Source: an uncultured Lachnospira sp.
Lineage (GTDB): Bacteria > Bacillota > Clostridia > Lachnospirales > Lachnospiraceae
NCBI GenBank assembly: GCA_944381165.1
Contig: CALWKC010000005.1
Location: 39,655 to 103,654 of the forward strand
Direction: 5' to 3'
DNA length: 64,000 nt
Position numbers and translations under genes: made by a program. How positions within the stretch are numbered: the stretch's first letter is position 1; each line of letters starts with the position of its first letter. This document shows positions 58,484-64,000 of this stretch, piece by piece. The notes below the pieces were generated by a model, which had not been told where the DNA came from, did no database searches, and worked only from the letters and a program-made list of their open reading frames with translations.

Positions 58484-59095
58484 TTAAAGCGTTATATTTT
58501 CTCCCACAAGCCCCTCAAACGCACCTTCAATATGCGCATCCTTATGAGCTATAAGCCATTTGTTTGAGGCTGCCAGAAGTCTGTCCTCGCTTCGCAGGCC
58601 CGGCTGCTTCACCTCATAATTAGTTCCCTGCGGGAGTATTACGGCGCATCTGAAACCCTTGCTGTCAGCCTGGCAGGGTGCGTAATGAAGTGTTGTGGCA
58701 TAAATCTCAACCGCGGTATTTTCAGGAACAAGAAACGCTTCGACTCTGTCGGTCTCGTATGTAAAATCCTCTCTTATATCCTGCTGCCTGCCAAGCATTA
58801 AAATCATGTCCGTGGCAGCAATATTTATCTCCGAGCTTCTGTGATATTCCAGCGCATTAAGCCTGCTGTTGTGCCCGTTGCAGTAGCCTGTCTGCACCGG
58901 CATGCCGCCGTAAACGCTCTCTGACATCACACGGCAGACCGAAAGTTCCTCAAGCGCCTTATCGGACGGAACATATACGACCTCCTCAGGCAGAGGCGTT
59001 TTTTGCATAGCTTCCACAAGCTCTTTTGTGTCAAGCTCCGAAAGCACTCTTCCGTAAACGGAAAATTCTTTGTCATAGACACTGTAAATTTTCAT
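58484..59095 (-). CDS. DUF4867 family protein, cupin-like
   Basis: This 203-residue protein matches the DUF4867 family seen beside fucose/arabinose isomerases. It has beta strands with His, Glu and Asp (YCNGHNSRLNALEYHRSSEIN, LHYAPCQADSKGF, AEFLVPENTAVEIYA), suggesting a cupin-like metal-binding sugar enzyme, perhaps a mutarotase or lactonase-like activity. No function is proven. It is first in the operon before the isomerase, kinase, transaldolase and ROK genes, 72 nt ahead of the isomerase. Ribosome site GGAGG before ATG 59095. Confidence 0.8.
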   Translation of the reverse strand: MKIYSVYDKEFSVYGRVLSELDTKELVEAMQKTPLPEEVVYVPSDKALEELSVCRVMSESVYGGMPVQTGYCNGHNSRLNALEYHRSSEINIAATDMILMLGRQQDIREDFTYETDRVEAFLVPENTAVEIYATTLHYAPCQADSKGFRCAVILPQGTNYEVKQPGLRSEDRLLAASNKWLIAHKDAHIEGAFEGLVGENITL

Positions 59096-59143
59096 AATCA
59101 GCCTCCAAGCTTAGCAAAATCACTTTTGCAAAATATCTTTTTA

Positions 59144-59184
59144 AAAGTTATGATTATTGTAACACTGACATTGATAACTTTCAA
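59144..59184 (-). promoter_or_regulatory. Promoter and candidate ROK operator of the sugar operon
   Basis: Minus strand: TTGAAA (59184-59179), 17-nt spacer, TACAAT (59161-59156). AAAGTTAT (59144-59151) and ATAACTTT (59174-59181) form an inverted repeat flanking the -10, consistent with repression by the ROK protein at 53563. Confidence 0.7.
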
Positions 59185-59249
59185 CAAAAATATATTATTT
59201 TTTTAATTTTTTTGTGTCAGTTCAGCCATAAGCCGTATGACAGGCAAAG

Positions 59250-59305
59250 GACAAAGAGTTCGCAAGAGAACTCTCTCGCGAAGCGCGGCTTCGTAAGGAT
59301 AATAA
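59250..59305. repeat. Hairpin repeat (family 2, copy 2)
   Basis: AGAGTTC (59255-59261) pairs with GAACTCT (59268-59274), followed by CGAAGC-GCG-GCTTCG, a second small stem. It matches the infC-rpmI repeat at 7814-7870. It lies between the sugar operon promoter and the terminator of the metal exporter gene. Confidence 0.7.
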
Positions 59306-59330
59306 AACACCCCCTCAAAACTGAGGGGGC
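59303..59330 (-). terminator. Terminator of the metal exporter gene
   Basis: Minus strand: CCCCCTCA-GTTT-TGAGGGGG stem followed by TGTTTTATT, 7 nt past the stop at 59337. Confidence 0.85.
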
Positions 59331-59336
59331 ATTACA

Positions 59337-60191
59337 TTAAAAAAAGCTGCACACAGCATCAATTATTATTCCCGAAAACAATCCGAGAGCATAGAGAAGC
59401 ACAAGTATCTTTATATTTTCCTTTATATCCCTGTTTTCCTTAAAAAGTACAAGAATTCCGACTCCGCAGCCTGCAAGCAGTCCCGCCATAGCTGAGCCTA
59501 TTGACATAACTCCCCCTATATAGAGCTGAGTTATCACAACAGACGAGGCACAGTTTGGTATAAGACCGACTATCGCGGCAATCGCAGGTCCAAGCACAGG
59601 CTTGTTTAAGATAAGATTTCCAAGAGTCTCCTCTCCCACAAAATAAATCACAGTATTAAGCACAAATGAAATCAGTATAATATATCCAAGAATTACAACT
59701 GTATGCTTAACAGATGATTTAAGTATTCCGTCTTCACAGTGGCAGTGGTCATGGTCGCATATATGACCTATTTTCTTCTGTATATCCTCCTGACCCTTCG
59801 CCTTTCTCATGACAAAATCAATGACAAAGCCCGCTGCCATACCGATGACTATTTTCCCGCCGATTATCGTTATTATAGTACTCACAGGTACTTTTTCAGA
59901 CAGAAACACGGGCAGCATCTCGTCCGAAGTTGACAGATAAATGGAAATCAGTGTTCCCAGCGTAATCACGCGGCCTGCATAGAGATTAGACGCCGCCGCC
60001 GAGAAGCCGCACTGAGGGAAAGCTCCGAGTACCGCACCTATAAGCGGACCCGCCTTGCCCGAATTTTTAATCATCTGTTTTGTCTTTGCAGTCGTTTTAT
60101 GTTCAATATACTCCATTGCCAGGTATGTCAGAAACAAAAACGGCAGAAGCTTCACACTGTCTATCAGTGTGTCAAGAATTACATCTAACAT
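59337..60191 (-). CDS. ArsP_2-like putative heavy-metal (Mn) exporter
   Basis: This 284-residue protein has about 8-10 spans in two similar halves, each with a PQCGF or PNCASS turn (GAVLGAFPQCGFSAAASNLY and IVGLIPNCASSVVITQLY), the mark of the putative manganese/arsenic efflux family (ArsP_2). Between the halves a cytoplasmic loop CDHDHCHCEDG is rich in His and Cys and may bind the metal. The ion is inferred, not proven. I chose ATG 60191 because GGAGG lies about 10 nt upstream. The open frame starts six codons earlier. A hairpin and a form of the ribosome-site module precede it. Confidence 0.85.
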   Translation of the reverse strand: MLDVILDTLIDSVKLLPFLFLTYLAMEYIEHKTTAKTKQMIKNSGKAGPLIGAVLGAFPQCGFSAAASNLYAGRVITLGTLISIYLSTSDEMLPVFLSEKVPVSTIITIIGGKIVIGMAAGFVIDFVMRKAKGQEDIQKKIGHICDHDHCHCEDGILKSSVKHTVVILGYIILISFVLNTVIYFVGEETLGNLILNKPVLGPAIAAIVGLIPNCASSVVITQLYIGGVMSIGSAMAGLLAGCGVGILVLFKENRDIKENIKILVLLYALGLFSGIIIDAVCSFF

Positions 60192-60230
60192 TATATAATT
60201 ATCCTCCATTCCGGCGCTTTATCCGAGCGC
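60192..60230 (-). repeat. Hairpin and ribosome-site module before the metal exporter
   Basis: Minus strand: GCGCT (60230-60226, as AGCGC on plus) pairs with its partner at 60218-60214, followed by CCGGAATGGAGGATAATT into the start. It resembles the asnB-type module but with CGCCGG in place of CGCTTCG. Confidence 0.5.
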
Positions 60231-60280
60231 TCCCCGATTTGACACAGCAGGTCGTTTTGCTTGCGTATCAAAAGGTTATA

Positions 60281-60865
60281 TTATTTTGTAAAAAGCGTTT
60301 TATACGACATTCCCTCATCAAAAACCATGCGCAGCCTTTTAAATTTTTTCATGAGCAGCTTTACGATAAAATAAGAAACGACACCGTAAAGCGTGCCAAG
60401 CACAAGACTTGCCAGAACATCCGTAGGATAATGCACAGTCAGATAAAGTCTCGACAGAGATATTAATGCCGCTGTCACAAGAGCCACGCTGCCCTCCTTT
60501 TTATACCACATAAAAAAAGCTGCCGCCGCCGCAAATGACGCTGACGTGTGCCCTGACGGAAACGACCAGTCTTTAGCGGTCGCAAATACATTGTACAAAT
60601 TTTCAAAAGTAGGGTCCGCATTGAACGGCCTGACTCTTGCAAACATATTTTTCATAATACCGTTGCACATTATCAGTGACAATATAAGAGCAAGCGCCAT
60701 TGTGAGCCCCACCTTCCTGTATCTTTTCGGAAATATGAAAAGTGAGGCGAGCGCAAGCAGAATCCAGAATATTCCTTTTTCTCCAAGCATAGTAATTCCG
60801 TACATAACAGGGTCTGTCACAGGATTATGCAGACTCTCAAACCAGTGAAGAACTTGTAATTCCAT
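60281..60865 (-). CDS. PAP2 family phosphatase
   Basis: This 194-residue membrane phosphatase has about five spans and the three PAP2 motifs: K-x6-RP-type in NMFARVRPFN, PSGHTSASFA, and SRLYLTVHYPTDVLASL with catalytic His. Such enzymes dephosphorylate undecaprenyl pyrophosphate, phosphatidylglycerol phosphate or phosphatidic acid at the membrane surface. The substrate is unknown; undecaprenyl pyrophosphate recycling is plausible. It lies upstream of the metal exporter with 89 nt between. Ribosome site AGGAGAATAGAATTA. Confidence 0.92.
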   Translation of the reverse strand: MELQVLHWFESLHNPVTDPVMYGITMLGEKGIFWILLALASLFIFPKRYRKVGLTMALALILSLIMCNGIMKNMFARVRPFNADPTFENLYNVFATAKDWSFPSGHTSASFAAAAAFFMWYKKEGSVALVTAALISLSRLYLTVHYPTDVLASLVLGTLYGVVSYFIVKLLMKKFKRLRMVFDEGMSYKTLFTK

Positions 60866-60938
60866 TAATTCTATTCTCCTTAAATATATAAGTATTTATA
60901 AAATCCCACTTTATACATTTTATCTATATAATTTTTTT

Positions 60939-60967
60939 TTGCAAGTAAAACATTTTTATGTTATAGT
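60939..60967 (+). promoter_or_regulatory. Promoter of the symporter gene
   Basis: TTGCAA (60939-60944), 17-nt spacer, TATAGT (60962-60967). The leader is about 45 nt and A/T-rich. Confidence 0.6.
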
Positions 60968-61018
60968 TTTTGAGAAAATTTTTTAAAATATATCAGTAAT
61001 ATTTATGAAACGGAGTAT

Positions 61019-62467
61019 ATGAATAAAATGTTGGAAACTGTCAGTTCAATTCTAAGCAAAATTGATGATTTTATCTGGGGAATGCCCCTGATTATACTGA
61101 TTATTTCAGTCGGTCTCTTTCTTACCATTCGCCTGAAAGGACTTCAAATCACACACCTCGGCTTAGCCATAAAAAATATGTTCAGAAATGACATATCCGG
61201 AGAGGGCGAGGTCTCAGGCTTTGCCTCACTTTGCACTGCGCTCTCCGCCACCATCGGTACGGGAAATATCGTCGGAGTGGCGACTGCCATTGTGACAGGC
61301 GGTCCCGGAGCGCTTTTCTGGATGTGGATTGCAGCAATCGTAGGAACAGCGACAAAATATTCGGAGTGCCTTCTGGCAGTAAAATACAGGGTTGTACAAA
61401 AAGACGGCCATATTCTCGGCGGTCCGTTCTATTACATAGAGCGCGGAATGGGTAAAAACTTCCGCTGGCTCGCCAAGCTGTTTGCCTTTTTCGGCGTCGG
61501 CGTAGGTCTTTTAGGCATCGGAACCTTCACTCAGGTTAACGGTATAACAAGCGCCGTAAATAATTTTTTTGATGCGGGCAACGAGTGGACGGTATCGCTG
61601 TTCGGCAGAAGCTATTCGTGGACAGTGATAATTGCCGGAATTATTATCACAATCTGCACGGCTCTGGTACTTATCGGAGGCTTAAAGCGCATATCCTCTG
61701 TCGCCGAAGTGGTTGTGCCTTTTATGGCTATTACATATGTTGCCGCAGCAATGATAATACTTGTGTTTAATTTCAGGGAGATTCCGGCAGCGCTTGCAAC
61801 TATCGTAGAAAGCGCCTTCGGTCTGCGTGCAGTCGGAGGAGGAGCCCTGGGCTCAATGATGCTCGCAATGCAGATGGGTGTCGCAAGAGGAATTTTCTCA
61901 AACGAGGCAGGTTTAGGAAGCGCCCCTATCGCCGCAGCCGCAGCAGTTACGGACGCCCCTGCACAGCAGGGACTTGTCTCTATGATGGGTACGTTTATTG
62001 ACACCATTATAATCTGCACTATGACAGGGCTTGTCATTATAATCACCGGCTCATGGAATGTCGGGCTTGAGGGCGTTGCCGTCACAACAAGAGCCTTCCA
62101 AATCGGACTTCCTCTTCCGTCGGCAGCAGCCTCATTTATACTTATGCTCTGCCTTGTGTTCTTTGCATTTACGACAATTCTGGGCTGGAACTATTACAGC
62201 GAAAAATGTCTTGAATATCTTGTCGGTGACAAACCAAAGATAATCAAAATATTCCGCTGGCTGTATATCGCCTGCGTATTTACAGGCCCTTTCATGACAG
62301 TTTCCGCGGTGTGGACAATAGCCGATATTTTCAACGGTCTTATGGCTCTGCCTAACCTCGTTGCGCTGATTGCGCTGAACGGTGTCGTTGTATCAGAGAC
62401 AAACAAATATCTCAGCCGTCTTAAAGCTGAAAAACAAAAAACGGGAATAAATCAGAACATTAATTAA
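61019..62467 (+). CDS. Sodium:alanine (glycine) symporter family protein
   Basis: This 482-residue AgcS-type transporter has about eleven spans. Family marks are FIWGMPLIILIISVGLFLTIR, GEVSGFASLCTALSATIGTG, NIVGVATAIVTGGPGALFWM, AGLGSAPIAAAAA and GWNYYSEKCLEYL. It takes up alanine, glycine or related amino acids with Na+. ATG 61019 has GGAG only 3 nt upstream, so ATG 61028 (three codons on) is an alternative. It is monocistronic on the plus strand with its own promoter. A long stem-loop follows. Confidence 0.95.
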   Translation: MNKMLETVSSILSKIDDFIWGMPLIILIISVGLFLTIRLKGLQITHLGLAIKNMFRNDISGEGEVSGFASLCTALSATIGTGNIVGVATAIVTGGPGALFWMWIAAIVGTATKYSECLLAVKYRVVQKDGHILGGPFYYIERGMGKNFRWLAKLFAFFGVGVGLLGIGTFTQVNGITSAVNNFFDAGNEWTVSLFGRSYSWTVIIAGIIITICTALVLIGGLKRISSVAEVVVPFMAITYVAAAMIILVFNFREIPAALATIVESAFGLRAVGGGALGSMMLAMQMGVARGIFSNEAGLGSAPIAAAAAVTDAPAQQGLVSMMGTFIDTIIICTMTGLVIIITGSWNVGLEGVAVTTRAFQIGLPLPSAAASFILMLCLVFFAFTTILGWNYYSEKCLEYLVGDKPKIIKIFRWLYIACVFTGPFMTVSAVWTIADIFNGLMALPNLVALIALNGVVVSETNKYLSRLKAEKQKTGINQNIN

Positions 62468-62510
62468 AGACAATGGGGAAGTATTTGAGAATTGTTCCCC
62501 GAAAAGACAG

Positions 62511-62557
62511 CAATGCCAGTCGGGCAAGCAAATATAATCTGTGCCCGGACTGGCATA
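62511..62557 (+). terminator. Stem-loop downstream of the symporter gene
   Basis: ATGCCAGTC-GGGCA pairs with TGCCC-GGACTGGCAT over 46 nt with one bulge. The stem is strong but the T-run is absent, so it is a weak terminator or an mRNA end protector. Confidence 0.6.
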
Positions 62558-62640
62558 TGCTTATTGACCAAACTGTATAAATTCTTATTTAAGAACAAAC
62601 TCATCTGTATTTGCTTTTAACCGGCAGCTGCAACGCGGCT

Positions 62641-63228
62641 CTACATAAGTCCCACAGCCTGTTTTGCAAGCCTGTCCGCCTCCTCGTTGCCCTCGACTCC
62701 CGAATGTCCCTTAACCTTTACAAAATTCAGATGAATTTTGTCCTTTACCGACTGTATATAATCATAATATGCTATCGTGCCGGCTTTATTGCGCTTCCAT
62801 TCGCCTGTCGCCCACATCTGTATTCCCATGTAGTCATAATAAATATCAAGCGATTTAATTCCAAGCTCCAGCGCCTTCTCAACCGCCGCCATGCTTCCGA
62901 GCACTTCCCCTGCAACATTTCTCATCGATGACATCTGTTCATCGTTTCCGTTCCCCATAAGCGTATAGCGCTCTTTTTTGTATACAAGGAAGCCTCCGTA
63001 GCCGTAAACTCCGGTTGAGACATTAAATGAGCCGTCAACAAAGGCATAAGCCTCCGCTTCCAACCGTTCTTTTCTTTCCGTGCCGAGATACTCCTGTGCC
63101 TCGGCAAGCGTAGGGAAACTTTTATACTGAGCTCCGGCAAAGCCGTGTACCTGCGCCCTGCACTCATCCCACGTCCCGTATATGCCCGGCACAGCGCCGA
63201 CGCGCACCGCATAAAACTTTGACGCCAT
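62641..63228 (-). CDS. rnhA: Ribonuclease H with N-terminal hybrid-binding domain
   Basis: This 195-residue protein has an N-terminal caulimovirus-VI/viroplasmin-like RNA:DNA-binding domain (about 1-50, KFYAVRVGAVPGIYGTWDEC, FAGAQYKSFPTLAEAQEYL) and a C-terminal RNase H1 domain. The catalytic acids are visible in AYAFVDGSFN, NVAGEVLG, IYYDYMGIQMW and GNEEADRLAK. It cuts the RNA strand of RNA:DNA hybrids. The architecture is shared with eukaryotic RNase H1 and many Firmicutes. It starts 4 nt after the trxA stop, without a clear ribosome site, so its translation probably depends on that of trxA. Confidence 0.94.
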   Translation of the reverse strand: MASKFYAVRVGAVPGIYGTWDECRAQVHGFAGAQYKSFPTLAEAQEYLGTERKERLEAEAYAFVDGSFNVSTGVYGYGGFLVYKKERYTLMGNGNDEQMSSMRNVAGEVLGSMAAVEKALELGIKSLDIYYDYMGIQMWATGEWKRNKAGTIAYYDYIQSVKDKIHLNFVKVKGHSGVEGNEEADRLAKQAVGLM

Positions 63229-63231
63229 TAA

Positions 63232-63537
63232 TTATTTGAGCTTAAAGACTTCTTCAAGCGCTTCCTTTCCCTGATAACCGACAGACGTAATCTCCGGTTT
63301 TCCGTTTTTAAATAAAATCAGGGTAGGAATGCTTACTACCATAAATTTTTGTGCAAGTCCCATTTCCTCGTCTATATTGACCTTACCTACCTTAATCTCC
63401 GGGTGCTCCTTCTCAATCTGCTCCACAACAGGAGCGAGCATCTTGCACGGTCCGCACCATGAAGCCCAAAAATCAACTAATACAGGCTTGTCGCTGTCTT
63501 CAACCTCAGCTTTAAAATTACTTTCAGTAATAACCAT
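63232..63537 (-). CDS. trxA: Thioredoxin
   Basis: This 101-residue protein has the WCGPC active site (FWASWCGPCKMLAPV), the cis-Pro region (VVSIPTLILFKNG) and the buried Asp in PVLVDFWA. It reduces protein disulfides, passed electrons by thioredoxin reductase. I chose ATG 63537 because GGAGG lies 5 nt upstream inside the repeated ribosome-site module. The open frame starts four codons earlier. It is cotranscribed with rnhA, an unusual pairing. Confidence 0.96.
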   Translation of the reverse strand: MVITESNFKAEVEDSDKPVLVDFWASWCGPCKMLAPVVEQIEKEHPEIKVGKVNIDEEMGLAQKFMVVSIPTLILFKNGKPEITSVGYQGKEALEEVFKLK

Positions 63538-63625
63538 AATATCCTCCATTCAGAAGCGGTTTTTCGCGCTGCCGCGCGACTGCTCTGCAAGTATTATTAT
63601 AACCACTAAAATACCATAAAATCAA
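63538..63625 (-). promoter_or_regulatory. trxA promoter, hairpin and ribosome-site module
   Basis: Minus strand: TTGATT (63625-63620), 18-nt spacer, TATAAT (63601-63596), then hairpin CGCGC/GCGCG (63578-63565), then CCGCTTCTGAATGGAGGATA into the start codon. The last part matches the asnB and 49660 versions except for two or three positions. Confidence 0.7.
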
Positions 63626-63671
63626 GAAAATACTTTCTCAATACGCTTAAATTGCAGCAGTTCAGCCGGCT

Positions 63672-64000
63672 CTAACCGCACAGTCCCGCCTCAGATGCAT
63701 CTGAGCTCTTTCTCTCCATTGACGCCTGCACTCTTGTCGGCAGCCCGTAAATACTGATATAGCCTGTCGCATCGGACTGTCTGTAATCTCCGCCCGCCTC
63801 AAATGTAGCGATGCTCATATCGTATAGCGAATACTTCGACCAAACGCCCGCGTTTATAATATTTCCCTTGTAGAGCTTGAGTCTCACCCTGCCGGTTACA
63901 TTCTGCTGCGTGCTTGTCACAAACGCAGACAGAGCCTCTCTGAGAGGAGAATACCACTGACCGTCATACACAAGCTCCGCAAATGTAATTGCAAGCTCTC
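63672..64000 (-). CDS. argG: Argininosuccinate synthase (C-terminal part)
   Basis: The reading frame enters at the right edge and ends at 63672. The visible 109 residues (ELAITFAELVYDGQWYSPLREALSAFVTSTQQNVTG in part, then RVRLKLYKGNIINAG and ATFEAGGDYRQSDATGYISIYGLP) are a clear match to the C-terminal domain of argininosuccinate synthase, the enzyme joining citrulline and aspartate with ATP in arginine synthesis. The N-terminal ATP-binding part lies outside the window. It is followed by trxA with 134 nt between, including the trxA promoter. Confidence 0.95.
   Translation of the reverse strand, partial: ELAITFAELVYDGQWYSPLREALSAFVTSTQQNVTGRVRLKLYKGNIINAGVWSKYSLYDMSIATFEAGGDYRQSDATGYISIYGLPTRVQASMERKSSDASEAGLCG

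Noticed and set aside
57947-58567. 206-codon plus-strand open frame across the isomerase/DUF4867 junction
   Set aside because: It is antisense to two supported genes and contains no recognisable domain or ribosome site.
61612-62085. 157-codon minus-strand open frame inside the symporter gene
   Set aside because: It is antisense to membrane helices and has the low-complexity Ile/Ala/Thr composition of a reverse frame.
1-64000. Insertion sequences, prophage, rRNA, tRNA, replication origin
   Set aside because: No transposase, integrase, phage structural gene, tRNA cloverleaf or rRNA sequence was recognised on either strand.

Overview
This looks like chromosomal DNA of an anaerobic, low-to-moderate GC Firmicute, most likely Lachnospiraceae or a close clostridial relative (inferred from gene content; no marker gene for typing is present). 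Supporting signs are an anaerobic ribonucleotide reductase activase (NrdG), a single-chain PurL, a tetrahydrofolate riboswitch before a folate ECF transporter, the infC-rpmI-rplT operon with a structured leader, a DUF4867/fucose-isomerase-type sugar operon and strong AAAGGAGG-type ribosome sites. I see no rRNA, tRNA, transposase, prophage or CRISPR array. Most genes lie on the minus strand. Chosen start codons are stated where they differ from the longest open frame.

Layout. 1-2.8 kb: pectin/rhamnogalacturonan-type carbohydrate genes (YetA-like protein and the start of a TIM-barrel isomerase). 2.9-4.2 kb: nucleotide genes nrdG and dut (+). 4.2-9.7 kb: a membrane chemoreceptor, an FKBP/trigger-factor-like lipoprotein, infC-rpmI-rplT with its attenuator leader, and a DegV protein. 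9.8-14.3 kb: a SpoIID-like protein divergent from an amidase, a zinc-ribbon membrane protein, and folA. 14.4-21.8 kb: a long minus-strand cluster icd-pgsA-CmpB-like-GDPD-ptsI-hflX, with icd divergent from asnB. 24.0-30.4 kb: a candidate signal/export cassette containing a small secreted protein, a lipoprotein, two FtsX-type permeases, an ATPase, a membrane-anchored protein and a divergent LytTR regulator whose receiver domain has lost its phosphorylation residues. 30.4-38.2 kb: an aldo/keto reductase, a membrane protein, purL, and a translationally coupled pair of aspartoacylase-family genes, one apparently catalytically dead. 38.2-46 kb: a FapA-like protein, a protein made of 26-residue tandem repeats, an XPD/DinG-type helicase with a fused nuclease domain, an HdeD-like protein, a possible PD-(D/E)XK protein and a glycosyltransferase. 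46-51.6 kb: phosphodiesterase, folate transporter with THF riboswitch, an AbiEi-like orphan, a LiaF-like protein, queH and hisC. 51.6-59.2 kb: a DUF2079 membrane protein and a sugar operon (DUF4867, isomerase, kinase, transaldolase, ROK repressor). 59.3-64 kb: a metal exporter, PAP2 phosphatase, Na+/alanine symporter, trxA-rnhA and the 3' part of argG.

The most unusual observation is a family of dispersed non-coding modules that end exactly at start codons and supply the Shine-Dalgarno sequence. Two nearly full copies of a three-hairpin element (about 113 nt) precede nrdG (2961-3070) and an unrelated gene at 49660. A shortened 3' end of the same element precedes asnB, trxA and the gene starting at 32239, with weaker versions before 60191 and 301. 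Two further hairpin families are shared between infC-rpmI and the sugar-operon upstream region, and between dut and the HdeD-like gene. Other points are a FolT protein split by an inserted multi-span membrane domain, an AUU start codon for IF3, and the pseudo-receiver cassette.
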